From an uncultured Collinsella sp. (lineage in GTDB: Bacteria; Actinomycetota; Coriobacteriia; Coriobacteriales; Coriobacteriaceae): DNA of 64,000 nt. The first letter of the stretch is position 1. Every line of letters starts with the position of its first letter. A program made the position numbers and the translations under genes. Shown in pieces: positions 35,836-42,811 of the stretch. The DNA is taken from contig CALAMG010000027.1 of assembly GCA_937925715.1 (NCBI GenBank), positions 47,116 through 111,115 on the forward strand, in the 5' to 3' direction. Under the pieces are notes generated by a model. That model had not been told where the DNA came from. It saw only the letters and a program-made list of their open reading frames with translations, and ran no database searches.

Positions 35836-35872
35836 GGCCGGAGTCCCTGAACTGCTGAAGGGAACCCCGGCC
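35836..35872 (-). terminator. Leader hairpin ahead of late operon
   Basis: Imperfect stem GGCCGG-x-TCCCT (35836-35848) with AGGGA-x-CCGGCC (35859-35872), followed on the minus strand by TTTCTATT. It lies between the candidate late promoter and the first late gene, so it may be a regulated terminator. Confidence 0.6.
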
Positions 35873-35941
35873 ACTCATCTGTGCTTCCACGCACATCCGA
35901 CCCGCACACCGCGCGGGCGGCGCTGCGAATCGACACCCTAG

Positions 35942-35970
35942 TTATATCCCAGAAGAAACCTGCAACGGTC
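35942..35970 (-). promoter_or_regulatory. Candidate late promoter abutting the repeat array
   Basis: On the minus strand a TATAAC -10-like box (35947-35942) follows the array, with TTGCAG from the last repeat 13 bases upstream. The spacing is too short for an unaided sigma-70 promoter, which suggests activator dependence. Low-confidence call. Confidence 0.35.
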
Positions 35971-36050
35971 TGCAATTGTGTGCAATCATCTGCAACTATC
36001 TGCAATTGTCTGCAGAAGTGTGCAATCATCTGCAATTGCCTGCAGTCCCA
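35961..36050. repeat. Nine tandem 10-bp repeats (TGCAA-N5)
   Basis: Nine consecutive 10-base units, each starting TGCA and seven of nine starting TGCAA: ends CGGTC, TTGTG, TCATC, CTATC, TTGTC, GAAGTG-type, TCATC, TTGCC, GTCCCA-type. The period is exactly 10, so every unit faces the same side of the helix. It lies between the end of the sigma-like regulator gene and the late operon. Likely a cooperative protein-binding array. Confidence 0.9.
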
Positions 36051-36061
36051 TAAAGACAAAA

Positions 36062-36090
36062 GGCCCCGACCGCACATGGCGATCGGGGCC
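36062..36090 (-). terminator. Terminator of early operon
   Basis: Stem GGCCCCGA (36062-36069) with TCGGGGCC (36083-36090), followed on the minus strand by TTTTGTC. It ends early transcription after the sigma-like gene. Confidence 0.8.
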
Positions 36091-36118
36091 GACATGCTGA
36101 CGCGAACCAGCTATCCAA

Positions 36119-36571
36119 TTATATTGCCGCACGGCCCACGCCAGCCCTTGCAGTGGCGATGCCCACCATATCGACCCAGTCCAGGGCCGATGACATATCT
36201 GAATGGACCGACCTCACCGACACCCCCAGCGTCCCCGCGATCTCCTGCAGCGTGCGGTCCTCGCAGTATCGCAGCTCCAGCACGTCGCCCCAGCGCTTGC
36301 CCGGGTTGGCGGAGCGCACGCCCGCGCAGAGCTCGCGGCCCCGCTCCACCTCGCGCCGCAGCTCCGACAGCTCCGCGCCGCTGCGGCGCTCATAGTCGAT
36401 CCTGTCATCCGTCGAGCGCATGAAGTCCGTGCCGTGCGCGCCCTTGCCCACGGCGTCGTAGCGCTGGGCGCGCACCTGCTCGCGCGCCTGCATCGACTCG
36501 ATGACCGCCAGGCGGCGGTCGATGCCGCGCTGGGCGGCCCGTACAGTCTCCAGATATTCCCTTGCGTCCAT
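36119..36571 (-). CDS. Sigma-70 region-4-like phage transcription regulator
   Basis: A 150-residue protein. The C-terminal third has a sigma region 4/ArpU-type helix-turn-helix (CEDRTLQEIAGTLGVSVRSV followed by HSDMSSALDWV). The N-terminal half is coiled coil. GGAGG lies 5 bases before the ATG. As the last early gene, adjacent to the repeat array and late operon, it is the natural candidate for the late-gene activator. Confidence 0.8.
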   Translation of the reverse strand: MDAREYLETVRAAQRGIDRRLAVIESMQAREQVRAQRYDAVGKGAHGTDFMRSTDDRIDYERRSGAELSELRREVERGRELCAGVRSANPGKRWGDVLELRYCEDRTLQEIAGTLGVSVRSVHSDMSSALDWVDMVGIATARAGVGRAAI

Positions 36572-36634
36572 GTGACCTCCCGCGTGGTACCATGCTCTAC
36601 GCCATATAGAGGATGCCGGGAGGCGTCTTTGCCA

Positions 36635-36666
36635 AAGGCCGCCGGCGCTCCAACGCCAGCGGCCTT
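36635..36666 (-). terminator. Hairpin ahead of the sigma-like gene
   Basis: Stem AAGGCCGC (36635-36642) with GCGGCCTT (36659-36666) plus an inner GGCG/CGCC pairing. It probably limits read-through into the regulator gene. Confidence 0.6.
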
Positions 36667-36690
36667 AATTATATATCTACCTGCGGAAAC

Positions 36691-36939
36691 TCAATATCTC
36701 ATCGCGACCTCGCGCCGCATGGCCATGATCTCGTCGTGCGCCGGGCCCGTGGGCGCCAGGTAGCGGTCGACCTTGTCGCGCTTCGGCCTGGCGCCCTTGC
36801 GCCGGGCCTCCTTCGCGCGGTCCTGCTCGTGCTTTCGCCGGCAGTCCTCCGAGCAGTACTTGGCCTTAGGCGCCTGCGGGATGAAGACCCTCCCGCAGAC
36901 CGCGCAGTTCCTCTCCTGCACGTCCCACATCACGGTCAT
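36691..36939 (-). CDS. Zinc-finger phage protein
   Basis: An 82-residue protein with CAVCGRVFIPQAPKAKYCSEDC, a CxxC...CxxxC treble-clef-like zinc site, then a basic tail. The ATG (36939) overlaps the stop of the 34-residue gene upstream (ATGA). Probably nucleic-acid binding; function unknown. Confidence 0.75.
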   Translation of the reverse strand: MTVMWDVQERNCAVCGRVFIPQAPKAKYCSEDCRRKHEQDRAKEARRKGARPKRDKVDRYLAPTGPAHDEIMAMRREVAMRY

Positions 36940-37040
36940 CTCATCGACCTCCTGCACCTGCGGGCTCGACGCGCCTCGATGCTCTTGCGCACGCGGCGGT
37001 TCTCGACGAGCATCCGCCGCAGCTTCTCAAACAACCTCAT
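36936..37040 (-). CDS. 34-residue basic micro-protein
   Basis: Peptide starting MRLFEKLRRMLVENRRVRKS, strongly basic and helical. Both ends overlap neighbours as ATGA (start in the previous stop, stop in the next start), which makes it a genuine link in the coupled operon. Function unknown. Confidence 0.6.
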   Translation of the reverse strand: MRLFEKLRRMLVENRRVRKSIEARRARRCRRSMR

Positions 37041-37249
37041 CGCCTAGCCTTCCTCGACCTCTTGAGCGCCCGGGCCCGGTCGCGCTCCAGCGCCCGCGCC
37101 CTCCGCTCCGACTCCCCGATCTGCGACGCCGTCACCCGCGGCGCGTCTGCCCGACCGTGCGCGAGCGCCCGGCGCGCGGGACCCGACACCAGATCGGGCA
37201 CCGTGCGCCAGGCGGTCGCGCGGAACAGCTCGACCGCCGAGCGGATCAC
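37037..37249 (-). CDS. Basic helical phage protein
   Basis: A 70-residue Arg/Ala-rich protein (IRSAVELFRATAWRTVPDLV...). The GTG start overlaps the previous stop (GTGA) and its stop overlaps the next ATG. Possibly DNA binding; no family recognised. Confidence 0.55.
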   Translation of the reverse strand: MIRSAVELFRATAWRTVPDLVSGPARRALAHGRADAPRVTASQIGESERRARALERDRARALKRSRKARR

Positions 37250-37461
37250 CGGCCGTTCCAGCTGTCCGCGAGCATGGCCACCGCCTGGCGGAACGGCGGC
37301 AGGTCCATGCTCCCCCACGCGATGCTGTTCGACATCCCGCAGGCGGGGCACGTCACGCTCATCACGTTGGGCTTTGTCAGGGAACGCTCTCGCACGTCCC
37401 CCACCTTGGGCTCGGCCCCGCACCGGGGGCACGCCTTGAACTCGATATCGTTAAAGGTCAC
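37246..37461 (-). CDS. Lar-like restriction-alleviation zinc protein
   Basis: A 71-residue protein with two CxxC knuckles, KACPRCGAEPKVGD and VTCPACGMSNSIAW, and a C-terminal ADSWNGR. That C-terminus and layout are typical of Lar-like proteins (ending A..WN.R). Lar counters host type I restriction in Rac prophage. GTG 37461 was chosen for its GGGAGAG site; an ATG at 37494 is the alternative. Confidence 0.72.
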   Translation of the reverse strand: MTFNDIEFKACPRCGAEPKVGDVRERSLTKPNVMSVTCPACGMSNSIAWGSMDLPPFRQAVAMLADSWNGR

Positions 37462-37699
37462 AGCTCTCTCCCATCTCCCTGAGCTCGTCCTCATAACACC
37501 TAGCGCACACGGCGTAGCCGAGCCCGAGCTCGTTGTGAATCAGCAGCGAGCAGTAGCTCTCGCCGAACACCACCTCGCACCCGCACTCCGCGCAGTTGAC
37601 CGCGGTCGAGAAGTCGACCACGCCCAAGCACGCGCTGTCCGGCACACGACACTCCCTGTACTCGCGCTGCCCCGGCACCCACCTAATCGCTCGTTTCAT
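37451..37699 (-). CDS. Zinc-binding phage protein
   Basis: An 82-residue protein with NCAECGCEVVFGESYC and YAVCARCYEDEL, a two-knuckle zinc ribbon. ATG 37699 overlaps the upstream stop (ATGA) and has AAGGTGG upstream. Function unknown. Confidence 0.68.
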   Translation of the reverse strand: MKRAIRWVPGQREYRECRVPDSACLGVVDFSTAVNCAECGCEVVFGESYCSLLIHNELGLGYAVCARCYEDELREMGESCDL

Positions 37700-38277
37700 C
37701 CGACCACCTTCGCCCTGCACTTCGGGCAGTAGTTCCATGTGCCGCTCACCCGATAGTTCTCACAATCCTCGACGGTATCGCCGCAGACGGAGCACCTGAA
37801 ACCGTTGTCGCAGTGATGATCTTCGTTGTTCGGATAAACGTTACGGCATGTACCACTGTATTGATTGCCTTCAATAAGGTCAGCCAGCTCCAAGGCGAAG
37901 CCGACCAGATTGCGAACGGAGTACTCAACCGGGGAGATCGCGGCGTTGCCGCAAACGGCCATCCTGAGTTCATCCACCGCGGTCGAGAGCGTATCCCTAT
38001 CACCTATCTTGGAATCAAGGCCTCTTAGCCTGTCCGCAATTTTACGACGCTCCTCGATGTCATTGCATTCCCTCATCTCGTTTGCGATCGGTCGGTCGAT
38101 GAGGTCGGCCAGGCGATAGACGGAATCTGCCGTGAACCAATACTCATCATCAGGCTCGAGGCCGAGTGCGGCTTCGACGTCATATGGATGGATCAGGTGA
38201 TATGCGTCATATTTTCTGACGTCCAAATTGCGCAGCTTCTTAGCTACTTCGCGGCGCTCATTGTCGTCAATCCTCAT
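37696..38277 (-). CDS. Phage protein with C-terminal zinc ribbon
   Basis: A 193-residue protein. The N-terminal part is made of two related blocks (ERREVAKKLRNLD and ERRKIADRLRGLD, each followed by a helix), suggesting an internal duplication. The C-terminal zinc ribbon is FRCSVCGDTVEDC...WNYCPKCRAKV. It overlaps the DUF4406-like gene by 11 bases. No function known. Confidence 0.7.
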   Translation of the reverse strand: MRIDDNERREVAKKLRNLDVRKYDAYHLIHPYDVEAALGLEPDDEYWFTADSVYRLADLIDRPIANEMRECNDIEERRKIADRLRGLDSKIGDRDTLSTAVDELRMAVCGNAAISPVEYSVRNLVGFALELADLIEGNQYSGTCRNVYPNNEDHHCDNGFRCSVCGDTVEDCENYRVSGTWNYCPKCRAKVVG

Positions 38278-38590
38278 ACAGCACCTCCAGACCGTACGCT
38301 ACGGCGGCATCGTGCTCGATGCGGCATCCACGCGCGTTCTCCCAGCCTTTGCAGAAATAAGCCGCGTGGCACAGGCTCATGTTCTCAAGCGACTTGGCGA
38401 GGTAGCAGAGCGGTATCTGCACGACGCCACGCTCCTTCATGGCCACGTCGCTGTACCACTCGTCGGTGAACAGGGTGTTCACGAACTCGTAGCCCATCTC
38501 GCTCAGTGCGGCGCACGCCTTGTCCCTCGCCTCCACGATCTCCTCGTCTGTGTTGCCAGCCATCGGCTGAGAAATCATCGCTCGTTTCAT
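38267..38590 (-). CDS. DUF4406-like nucleotide-deoxyribosyltransferase-fold protein
   Basis: A 107-residue protein with the DUF4406 pattern: RAMISQPMAGNTDEEIVEAR, VNTLFTDEWY, IPLCYLAKSLENMSLCHAAY and NARGCRIEHDAAVAYGL. Members are common in phage early regions and have a nucleoside 2-deoxyribosyltransferase-like fold; the substrate is unknown. Start ATG 38590 has GGAG 9 bases upstream. Confidence 0.82.
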   Translation of the reverse strand: MKRAMISQPMAGNTDEEIVEARDKACAALSEMGYEFVNTLFTDEWYSDVAMKERGVVQIPLCYLAKSLENMSLCHAAYFCKGWENARGCRIEHDAAVAYGLEVLYED

Positions 38591-38593
38591 CAC

Positions 38594-38857
38594 CTAAAGC
38601 TCCTCTCCGCAGAACGGGCAGTACTTGATGTCCTCGATGTAGGCGGTCGCCGTCACGTCGGCGCCGACGGTCTCTCCGCACGAGCCGTTGACTGAGACAT
38701 CGAGCTCCACGCTGGTATCCAGCTCGACCCTGACGATCGGCTCGCCGTCGTATCGGCGCGTCAGGGCCATGGAACCCACAGACCAGCTTCGGACGTCTCG
38801 GCCAGGCGCAGAGTGGATGGAGGCGATGCGTGAGCCGCCGCAGAAATAGCAACTCAT
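38594..38857 (-). CDS. Zinc-ribbon phage protein
   Basis: An 87-residue protein with N-terminal MSCYFCGG and C-terminal DIKYCPFCGEEL, two CxxC halves of one zinc ribbon separated by a beta-rich middle. This split-ribbon layout recurs in phage early regions. Confidence 0.72.
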   Translation of the reverse strand: MSCYFCGGSRIASIHSAPGRDVRSWSVGSMALTRRYDGEPIVRVELDTSVELDVSVNGSCGETVGADVTATAYIEDIKYCPFCGEEL

Positions 38858-39036
38858 TCGCCCTCACCTACCAGCCTGCTTAAAAGACGTTCCATGCTCT
38901 CATCGCATATTGCGAGCGTGGCCACCTCACCAGCCCAGACCTTTCTGCCTGCAACGTTGACGAATGAGATCTTGTCCATGTTGACGATGTACCTGTAGCC
39001 ATCGTCGTCGTATAGCTCAATGAAATCTCGGCTCAT
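38854..39036 (-). CDS. Small phage protein
   Basis: A 60-residue protein opening MSRDFIELYDDDGYRYIVNM. It overlaps both neighbours by a few bases (stop/start ATGA arrangement). Function unknown; it probably folds as a small beta-rich domain. Confidence 0.62.
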   Translation of the reverse strand: MSRDFIELYDDDGYRYIVNMDKISFVNVAGRKVWAGEVATLAICDESMERLLSRLVGEGE

Positions 39037-39401
39037 TAAAGCTCACCCCCATTCCAGCCGTCGGGCATGTCCTCGATACGGCGTTTCGTCCTATACGTGC
39101 GCACGGTGGTAATCTCGAGCTCGAACGTGCGCTTGCACTCAGGGCACACAACCTCTTCATCGTCCTCGTCGTAATACCACGGGTCATCGATGGAACTCTC
39201 GCAGTAGGGGCAGATCAGGCGTTCCTCAGCGCACTGTTCGTTCTCCCATTCCCTTTCGATACGGGCCATCCTTAGGCACTCGTCACATACCGAGTATCCC
39301 GACTCGCCGAGAATGCCAGCCATCGGATGCGAGTACTCCCTATAGTTCGGAGTCGGCTTCCCGCACCAAGAGCAGGTGTACATCTTTGGCGCTTCACTCA
39401 T
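39036..39401 (-). CDS. Zinc-ribbon phage protein with two ribbons
   Basis: A 121-residue protein with four CxxC knuckles (CSWCGKPT, CDECLRMA, CPYCESSI, CPECKRTF), so probably two zinc ribbons. ATG 39401 overlaps the upstream stop and has GGAAGGGAG nearby. Function unknown. Confidence 0.75.
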   Translation of the reverse strand: MSEAPKMYTCSWCGKPTPNYREYSHPMAGILGESGYSVCDECLRMARIEREWENEQCAEERLICPYCESSIDDPWYYDEDDEEVVCPECKRTFELEITTVRTYRTKRRIEDMPDGWNGGEL

Positions 39402-39937
39402 TTCTCGCTCCCTTCCTCCTTGACCTCCGCCTGCAGGAGGTCCCGCAGAGTGCCGATGCGCTCGATAGCGTCGTCCGGCGTGTGCCCGTCCCACTCGGGC
39501 GCTCGGTCGAGCACCCTGCACGGGAACATGTCCCAGTAAGGCTCGACGTCGTAGTGGTACGTGGCGGGGCCGGCGGGCGTGTCGATGCCCACGATGAACA
39601 TGCCGTCGTACATCGTCCCGTCATGGTGGTGGAGCGACTTCCACGAGAGCCCGCGGAACATGGCCACGATCACCGAGAACAGCACCGCCCGGTGGTGGTA
39701 GAGCTCGTCGAACGTGTGGTACCCGTCCGATGTGGAGCCCGTGACGGGAGCCGGCTCAACGTAGTCCGCAAGGCGCTCCGCAAGATCCGGATAGCCGCCA
39801 TGAGTCGGCTCGCAATGACCGAGGTCGAGGACGTCGTAAAGGCCTTCGGTGAACTCCTCTGCATACTGGCAGCAGTTAAACTGCTCGCGTAGCTCCTTGG
39901 CAATTTCTCGGCGGCCCTCATCGCTCATCTGTCTCAT
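39398..39937 (-). CDS. Conserved-looking phage early protein
   Basis: A 179-residue protein whose C-terminal half (LHHHDGTMYDGMFIVGIDTP, then EPYWDMFPC and APEWDGHTPDDAIERI) matches a pattern I have seen repeatedly in phage hypothetical proteins. ATG 39937 was chosen because it overlaps the upstream stop (ATGA) and has GGAG at good spacing. Function unknown. Confidence 0.7.
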   Translation of the reverse strand: MRQMSDEGRREIAKELREQFNCCQYAEEFTEGLYDVLDLGHCEPTHGGYPDLAERLADYVEPAPVTGSTSDGYHTFDELYHHRAVLFSVIVAMFRGLSWKSLHHHDGTMYDGMFIVGIDTPAGPATYHYDVEPYWDMFPCRVLDRAPEWDGHTPDDAIERIGTLRDLLQAEVKEEGSEK

Positions 39938-40140
39938 TTCGTACTCCATTCCTTCTCGATTTCCCTCTCCTCCGCGACCATGATCAGCGCCTTGTTGAGG
40001 CATCGCCTCGCCTGGCGCAGCTCATCGCAGATGTCGCACCCCTGTCGCAGCTTGTCGCACTCCCTGAGCGACCTCTTGGCGTCCTCGAGCCTGCCGACGG
40101 CGAGGTCGATCCAGTCGGCGGGGCCGCAAACGTAGCTCAT
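39934..40140 (-). CDS. Small helical phage protein
   Basis: A 68-residue Cys-containing helical protein (MSYVCGPADWIDLAVGRLED). Start and stop overlap neighbours. Function unknown. Confidence 0.62.
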   Translation of the reverse strand: MSYVCGPADWIDLAVGRLEDAKRSLRECDKLRQGCDICDELRQARRCLNKALIMVAEEREIEKEWSTK

Positions 40141-40508
40141 CGCGACCCTCCCCTCACGCCGAAGACCTCCGCGAGGATGTCACCGGGCGCGGCCACAAAC
40201 GGATCCGCGCTGATCGGGTCGTACATGACCTCCAGGTAGTCGGGATAGCCGTCGGTTATGCCGACGGTCAGGACCTTCATCTCGGTCTCCTCGCCGTCGC
40301 CGGCGGAATCGCCGGGCTCGTCCACGGGCAGGCACTGGTAGCCCCAGATCACGCTCACCTCGTGCTCGTCCAGGATGGTCTTGGTGCGCTCGATTCGCAT
40401 CCGGTAGCCGCCCACCGGCCCCGTGTCCTGCGTGTCGTCGGCCCAGGGAATCCGGTGCCTGTCGAGGGCGTCTCGGTAGGCCCTCATCACCGCTGAGATC
40501 TCGGTCAA
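40137..40508 (-). CDS. Phage early protein of unknown function
   Basis: A 123-residue acidic protein opening MTEISAVMRAYRDALDRHRI. Its stop overlaps the next start. No recognised domain. Confidence 0.62.
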   Translation of the reverse strand: MTEISAVMRAYRDALDRHRIPWADDTQDTGPVGGYRMRIERTKTILDEHEVSVIWGYQCLPVDEPGDSAGDGEETEMKVLTVGITDGYPDYLEVMYDPISADPFVAAPGDILAEVFGVRGGSR

Positions 40509-40536
40509 AACCTCTCTCCTCTCAATCTCAAAAGAA

Positions 40537-40872
40537 TTAGGTGTTCTTTGCCGCGGGGACTCCCCCGCCGGCGCCGTTTCCGCCCTCTAGCGGCGGGAAC
40601 CCCATCGCCTGCTGGCCCAGCTGCCCCGCCGGTGTTGGCACACTTTTGGCATACCTCCAGCTCGGCTTCTCGCCCCTCGCGATGGCGGCGATGTCCATCC
40701 GCAGGTCCTCCTTGGCGCGCTTGCGGGCGCGGTACTCGTCGAGCTTCTGCTTCTTGGCCAGGCGCGCGCCCTCGTCGGCGCTGATGACGTTGGCCATGTA
40801 GATCCGCGTCACGTCGAGCGGCCGGCCGGCTGCGGGGTCGAAGCCGTCGAGCATCTCCCTGAGGGTGATCAT
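40537..40872 (-). CDS. Phage early protein of unknown function
   Basis: A 111-residue protein with a charged helical middle (GARLAKKQKLDEYRARKRAK) and a Gly-rich tail. The ATG overlaps the stop of the replication-like gene (ATGA), so it may work with that protein, for example as a helicase-loader-like partner. That role is speculation. Confidence 0.6.
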   Translation of the reverse strand: MITLREMLDGFDPAAGRPLDVTRIYMANVISADEGARLAKKQKLDEYRARKRAKEDLRMDIAAIARGEKPSWRYAKSVPTPAGQLGQQAMGFPPLEGGNGAGGGVPAAKNT

Positions 40873-41546
40873 GCCGACTCACCCAGCTCCCGCTCGAGGG
40901 CGGCGATGACGTCGTCCTCGGTCTCGGCGGGCTTCCACACCGCCGCGCGCTCGACCTCCTGCGAGGTCTGCCCGCCGCGGGCCTTGCGCTCGGCATCGTA
41001 GCCGCGCTCGCGGTCAGACCAGATTCGGGCGACCGGCTCCCACTTCGCGATGGGGAAGCCCTGCCTGGTCCAGCCGTTTGACTCGTAGTAGTCGTAGAAC
41101 TTGCTGGCGCTGCCGCGCAGGCAGTTCACCGCGAAGTACGTCTTGACCTCCTCGAGGGTCGGCGGGACGAACTCGGCGCCCCCTCCCCCTTCGTTTTCAC
41201 AATCTGAGGGGTTAATCCAGACTCCTAACTCCTCTTCCCCTTCCTCTTCCTCTTCGCTTGCGCGTTTGCTCTCTGGTTTGCTTTCGGGTTTGCTTTCCGT
41301 TTTGCTCGCGCGTTTGCTTTCGGGTTTGCCCTTGCTCTGCCCGCCCTTCCTTCCGGCCTCCGCCCTGGCGCGGCTGTTCTCGAGGACCGGCATGATCATC
41401 GTGATGGCCATCCGCTGGGCGTCGGTGCGCGGCTCGGGCACCTCGCCGGTCACGAGGTAGCGAACCATCATGCCGAGCAGCTCGTTGCTCTCGCGCCTGT
41501 TGCCTAGGCACAGGGCGCCCTCCACGAGGGAATCAAGTATCGTCAT
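40869..41546 (-). CDS. Putative replisome-organiser-like protein
   Basis: A 225-residue protein with a DUF6291-like N-terminus (MTILDSLVEGALCLGNRRES), a low-complexity Lys/Glu/Ser linker (SKTESKPESKPESKRASEEE) and a C-terminal segment (FYDYYESNGWTRQGFPIAKW) found at the ends of many phage replication initiators. GGAGGTGATACGG precedes ATG 41546, so the earlier GTG inside that ribosome site was rejected. It overlaps the recombinase stop by 14 bases. Confidence 0.65.
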   Translation of the reverse strand: MTILDSLVEGALCLGNRRESNELLGMMVRYLVTGEVPEPRTDAQRMAITMIMPVLENSRARAEAGRKGGQSKGKPESKRASKTESKPESKPESKRASEEEEEGEEELGVWINPSDCENEGGGGAEFVPPTLEEVKTYFAVNCLRGSASKFYDYYESNGWTRQGFPIAKWEPVARIWSDRERGYDAERKARGGQTSQEVERAAVWKPAETEDDVIAALERELGESA

Positions 41547-42732
41547 CCGTATCACCTCCGCAGATCGAATCGGTAAAGGCCGCGGCGGCGGCCTGGTCTC
41601 GGCCCGGCATGACCGAGCCGTAGATGTCGAGCGTCGTCTTGACGCTCGCGTGCCCCAGGCGCTCCTGGATGGTCCTCATGTCGAACCCGTTCATGAGCAA
41701 CCACGAGGCGTGCGTGTGCCTCAGGGAATGGAACACCGTCTCCTCCGGCAGCCCCAGGTCCCTCACGAGCGACTTGAAGCGGCTCGTCACGGTGCTCGGG
41801 CGCGCGATGGCTCCGGCGGGCCCGAAGGTCACCACCAGCGCCGCCGGGCCCTTGCGCGAGAGCCATGTGTCCTGCCACTCCAGGTGGCGCTGCAGCCGCG
41901 CCTCCACCGCCGGGGCGAGCGTCACGTTGCGCACGCGCCTGCCCTTGGTGTAGGCCTGCCGGTGCAGCTCGGGGTGCTCGACCGCCTGCCCCACCACGTG
42001 CAGGTCATGCAGGGCGCGGCGCCAGTCTCGGCGCTGCAGCCCGCAGATCTCCCCGCAGCGCAGGCCCGTGTTGAGGGCGAGGTAGACCGCCAAGGCCTCG
42101 GTGCGCCGCGAGATGTTGGCGGCAGAAGCAGATCGCGAGGACATGGCGGAGACCAGCGCCCGGGAGAGCTCGTCGGTGTCGAGCTCGGACAGCGCGAACG
42201 GCTCCACGGGGTCGGGCGAGGGCGCGGGCACGTCGAGCATGATGTCCCGGCCCAGCGCCGGTCGCCACGAGCGGTAGGCGCCCTTGAGCAGCGCGTGCAT
42301 CTTGAGTAGCGTCTTGGGCGACAGCCCCTTGCCGCTCCTGGGGGCGAGCAGCATGCGGTACGCCGCCGACACGTCCCATGGCTCAAGCTGGTCGTAGGGC
42401 AGGCGCCCGATGGTCGGCTCCACCATCGTCCTTACCACGCTGCGGTACGTGGCCACCGAGTTGTCGGACAGGCCGTTGACGGGGTCGGAGATGTACGTCT
42501 CGAGCATCGAGGACAGGCGCTTGGAACTGTCGCGCGCGGAGGAAGGGTCGAACGTGGCCGCCCACCTGTCGCACTCCGCCTGGGCCTGCTCGCGCGTCAG
42601 CTCCGCGTCCCACGACCTGTACGGCCTGATCCGCCTGCCGGTCACGCGGTCGGTGCCCATGTAGGGGCGGGCGAACCAACGCCCGTCCGCCCCGCGCTGC
42701 ACGACCGCCCGGCGCTCGCTAGATGTCGGCAT
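41533..42732 (-). CDS. Second tyrosine recombinase (integrase family)
   Basis: A 399-residue tyrosine recombinase with a complete catalytic set: Arg in LNTGLRCGEICGL, HxxR in HSLRHTHAS, His in RLGHASVKTT and Tyr in TLDIYGSV. The N-terminus has an arm-binding-like and SAM-like core domain (SVATYRSVVRTMVEPTIGRL). It lies inside the early operon, not at a prophage end, and its ATG is coupled to a 30-residue gene. It could be a resolvase/partition recombinase or a remnant of a second integration module. Confidence 0.9.
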   Translation of the reverse strand: MPTSSERRAVVQRGADGRWFARPYMGTDRVTGRRIRPYRSWDAELTREQAQAECDRWAATFDPSSARDSSKRLSSMLETYISDPVNGLSDNSVATYRSVVRTMVEPTIGRLPYDQLEPWDVSAAYRMLLAPRSGKGLSPKTLLKMHALLKGAYRSWRPALGRDIMLDVPAPSPDPVEPFALSELDTDELSRALVSAMSSRSASAANISRRTEALAVYLALNTGLRCGEICGLQRRDWRRALHDLHVVGQAVEHPELHRQAYTKGRRVRNVTLAPAVEARLQRHLEWQDTWLSRKGPAALVVTFGPAGAIARPSTVTSRFKSLVRDLGLPEETVFHSLRHTHASWLLMNGFDMRTIQERLGHASVKTTLDIYGSVMPGRDQAAAAAFTDSICGGDTDDDT

Positions 42733-42811
42733 CGACGCCCAGCTCCGCCGCCATGTCGCGGACCTCGCCGCACGCCTCCACCGTCACCTTGACATTCTTA
42801 TCGCTACTCAT
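42719..42811 (-). CDS. 30-residue micro-protein before the recombinase
   Basis: Peptide MSSDKNVKVTVEACGEVRDM..., with GGAGGAGAAGG directly upstream of ATG 42811. It overlaps the parB stop and the recombinase start. It may only couple translation, or be a small ribbon-helix-helix-like regulator; it is short for the latter. Confidence 0.5.
   Translation of the reverse strand: MSSDKNVKVTVEACGEVRDMAAELGVDADI

Noticed and set aside
35961..36050. CRISPR array
   Set aside because: Units are 10 bases with no repeat-spacer structure and no cas genes in the window.
35805..36095. 96-codon minus-strand frame through the 10-bp repeats
   Set aside because: Its protein is only the translated repeat (QLQ-type units) and it overlaps two terminators, so it is not a gene.
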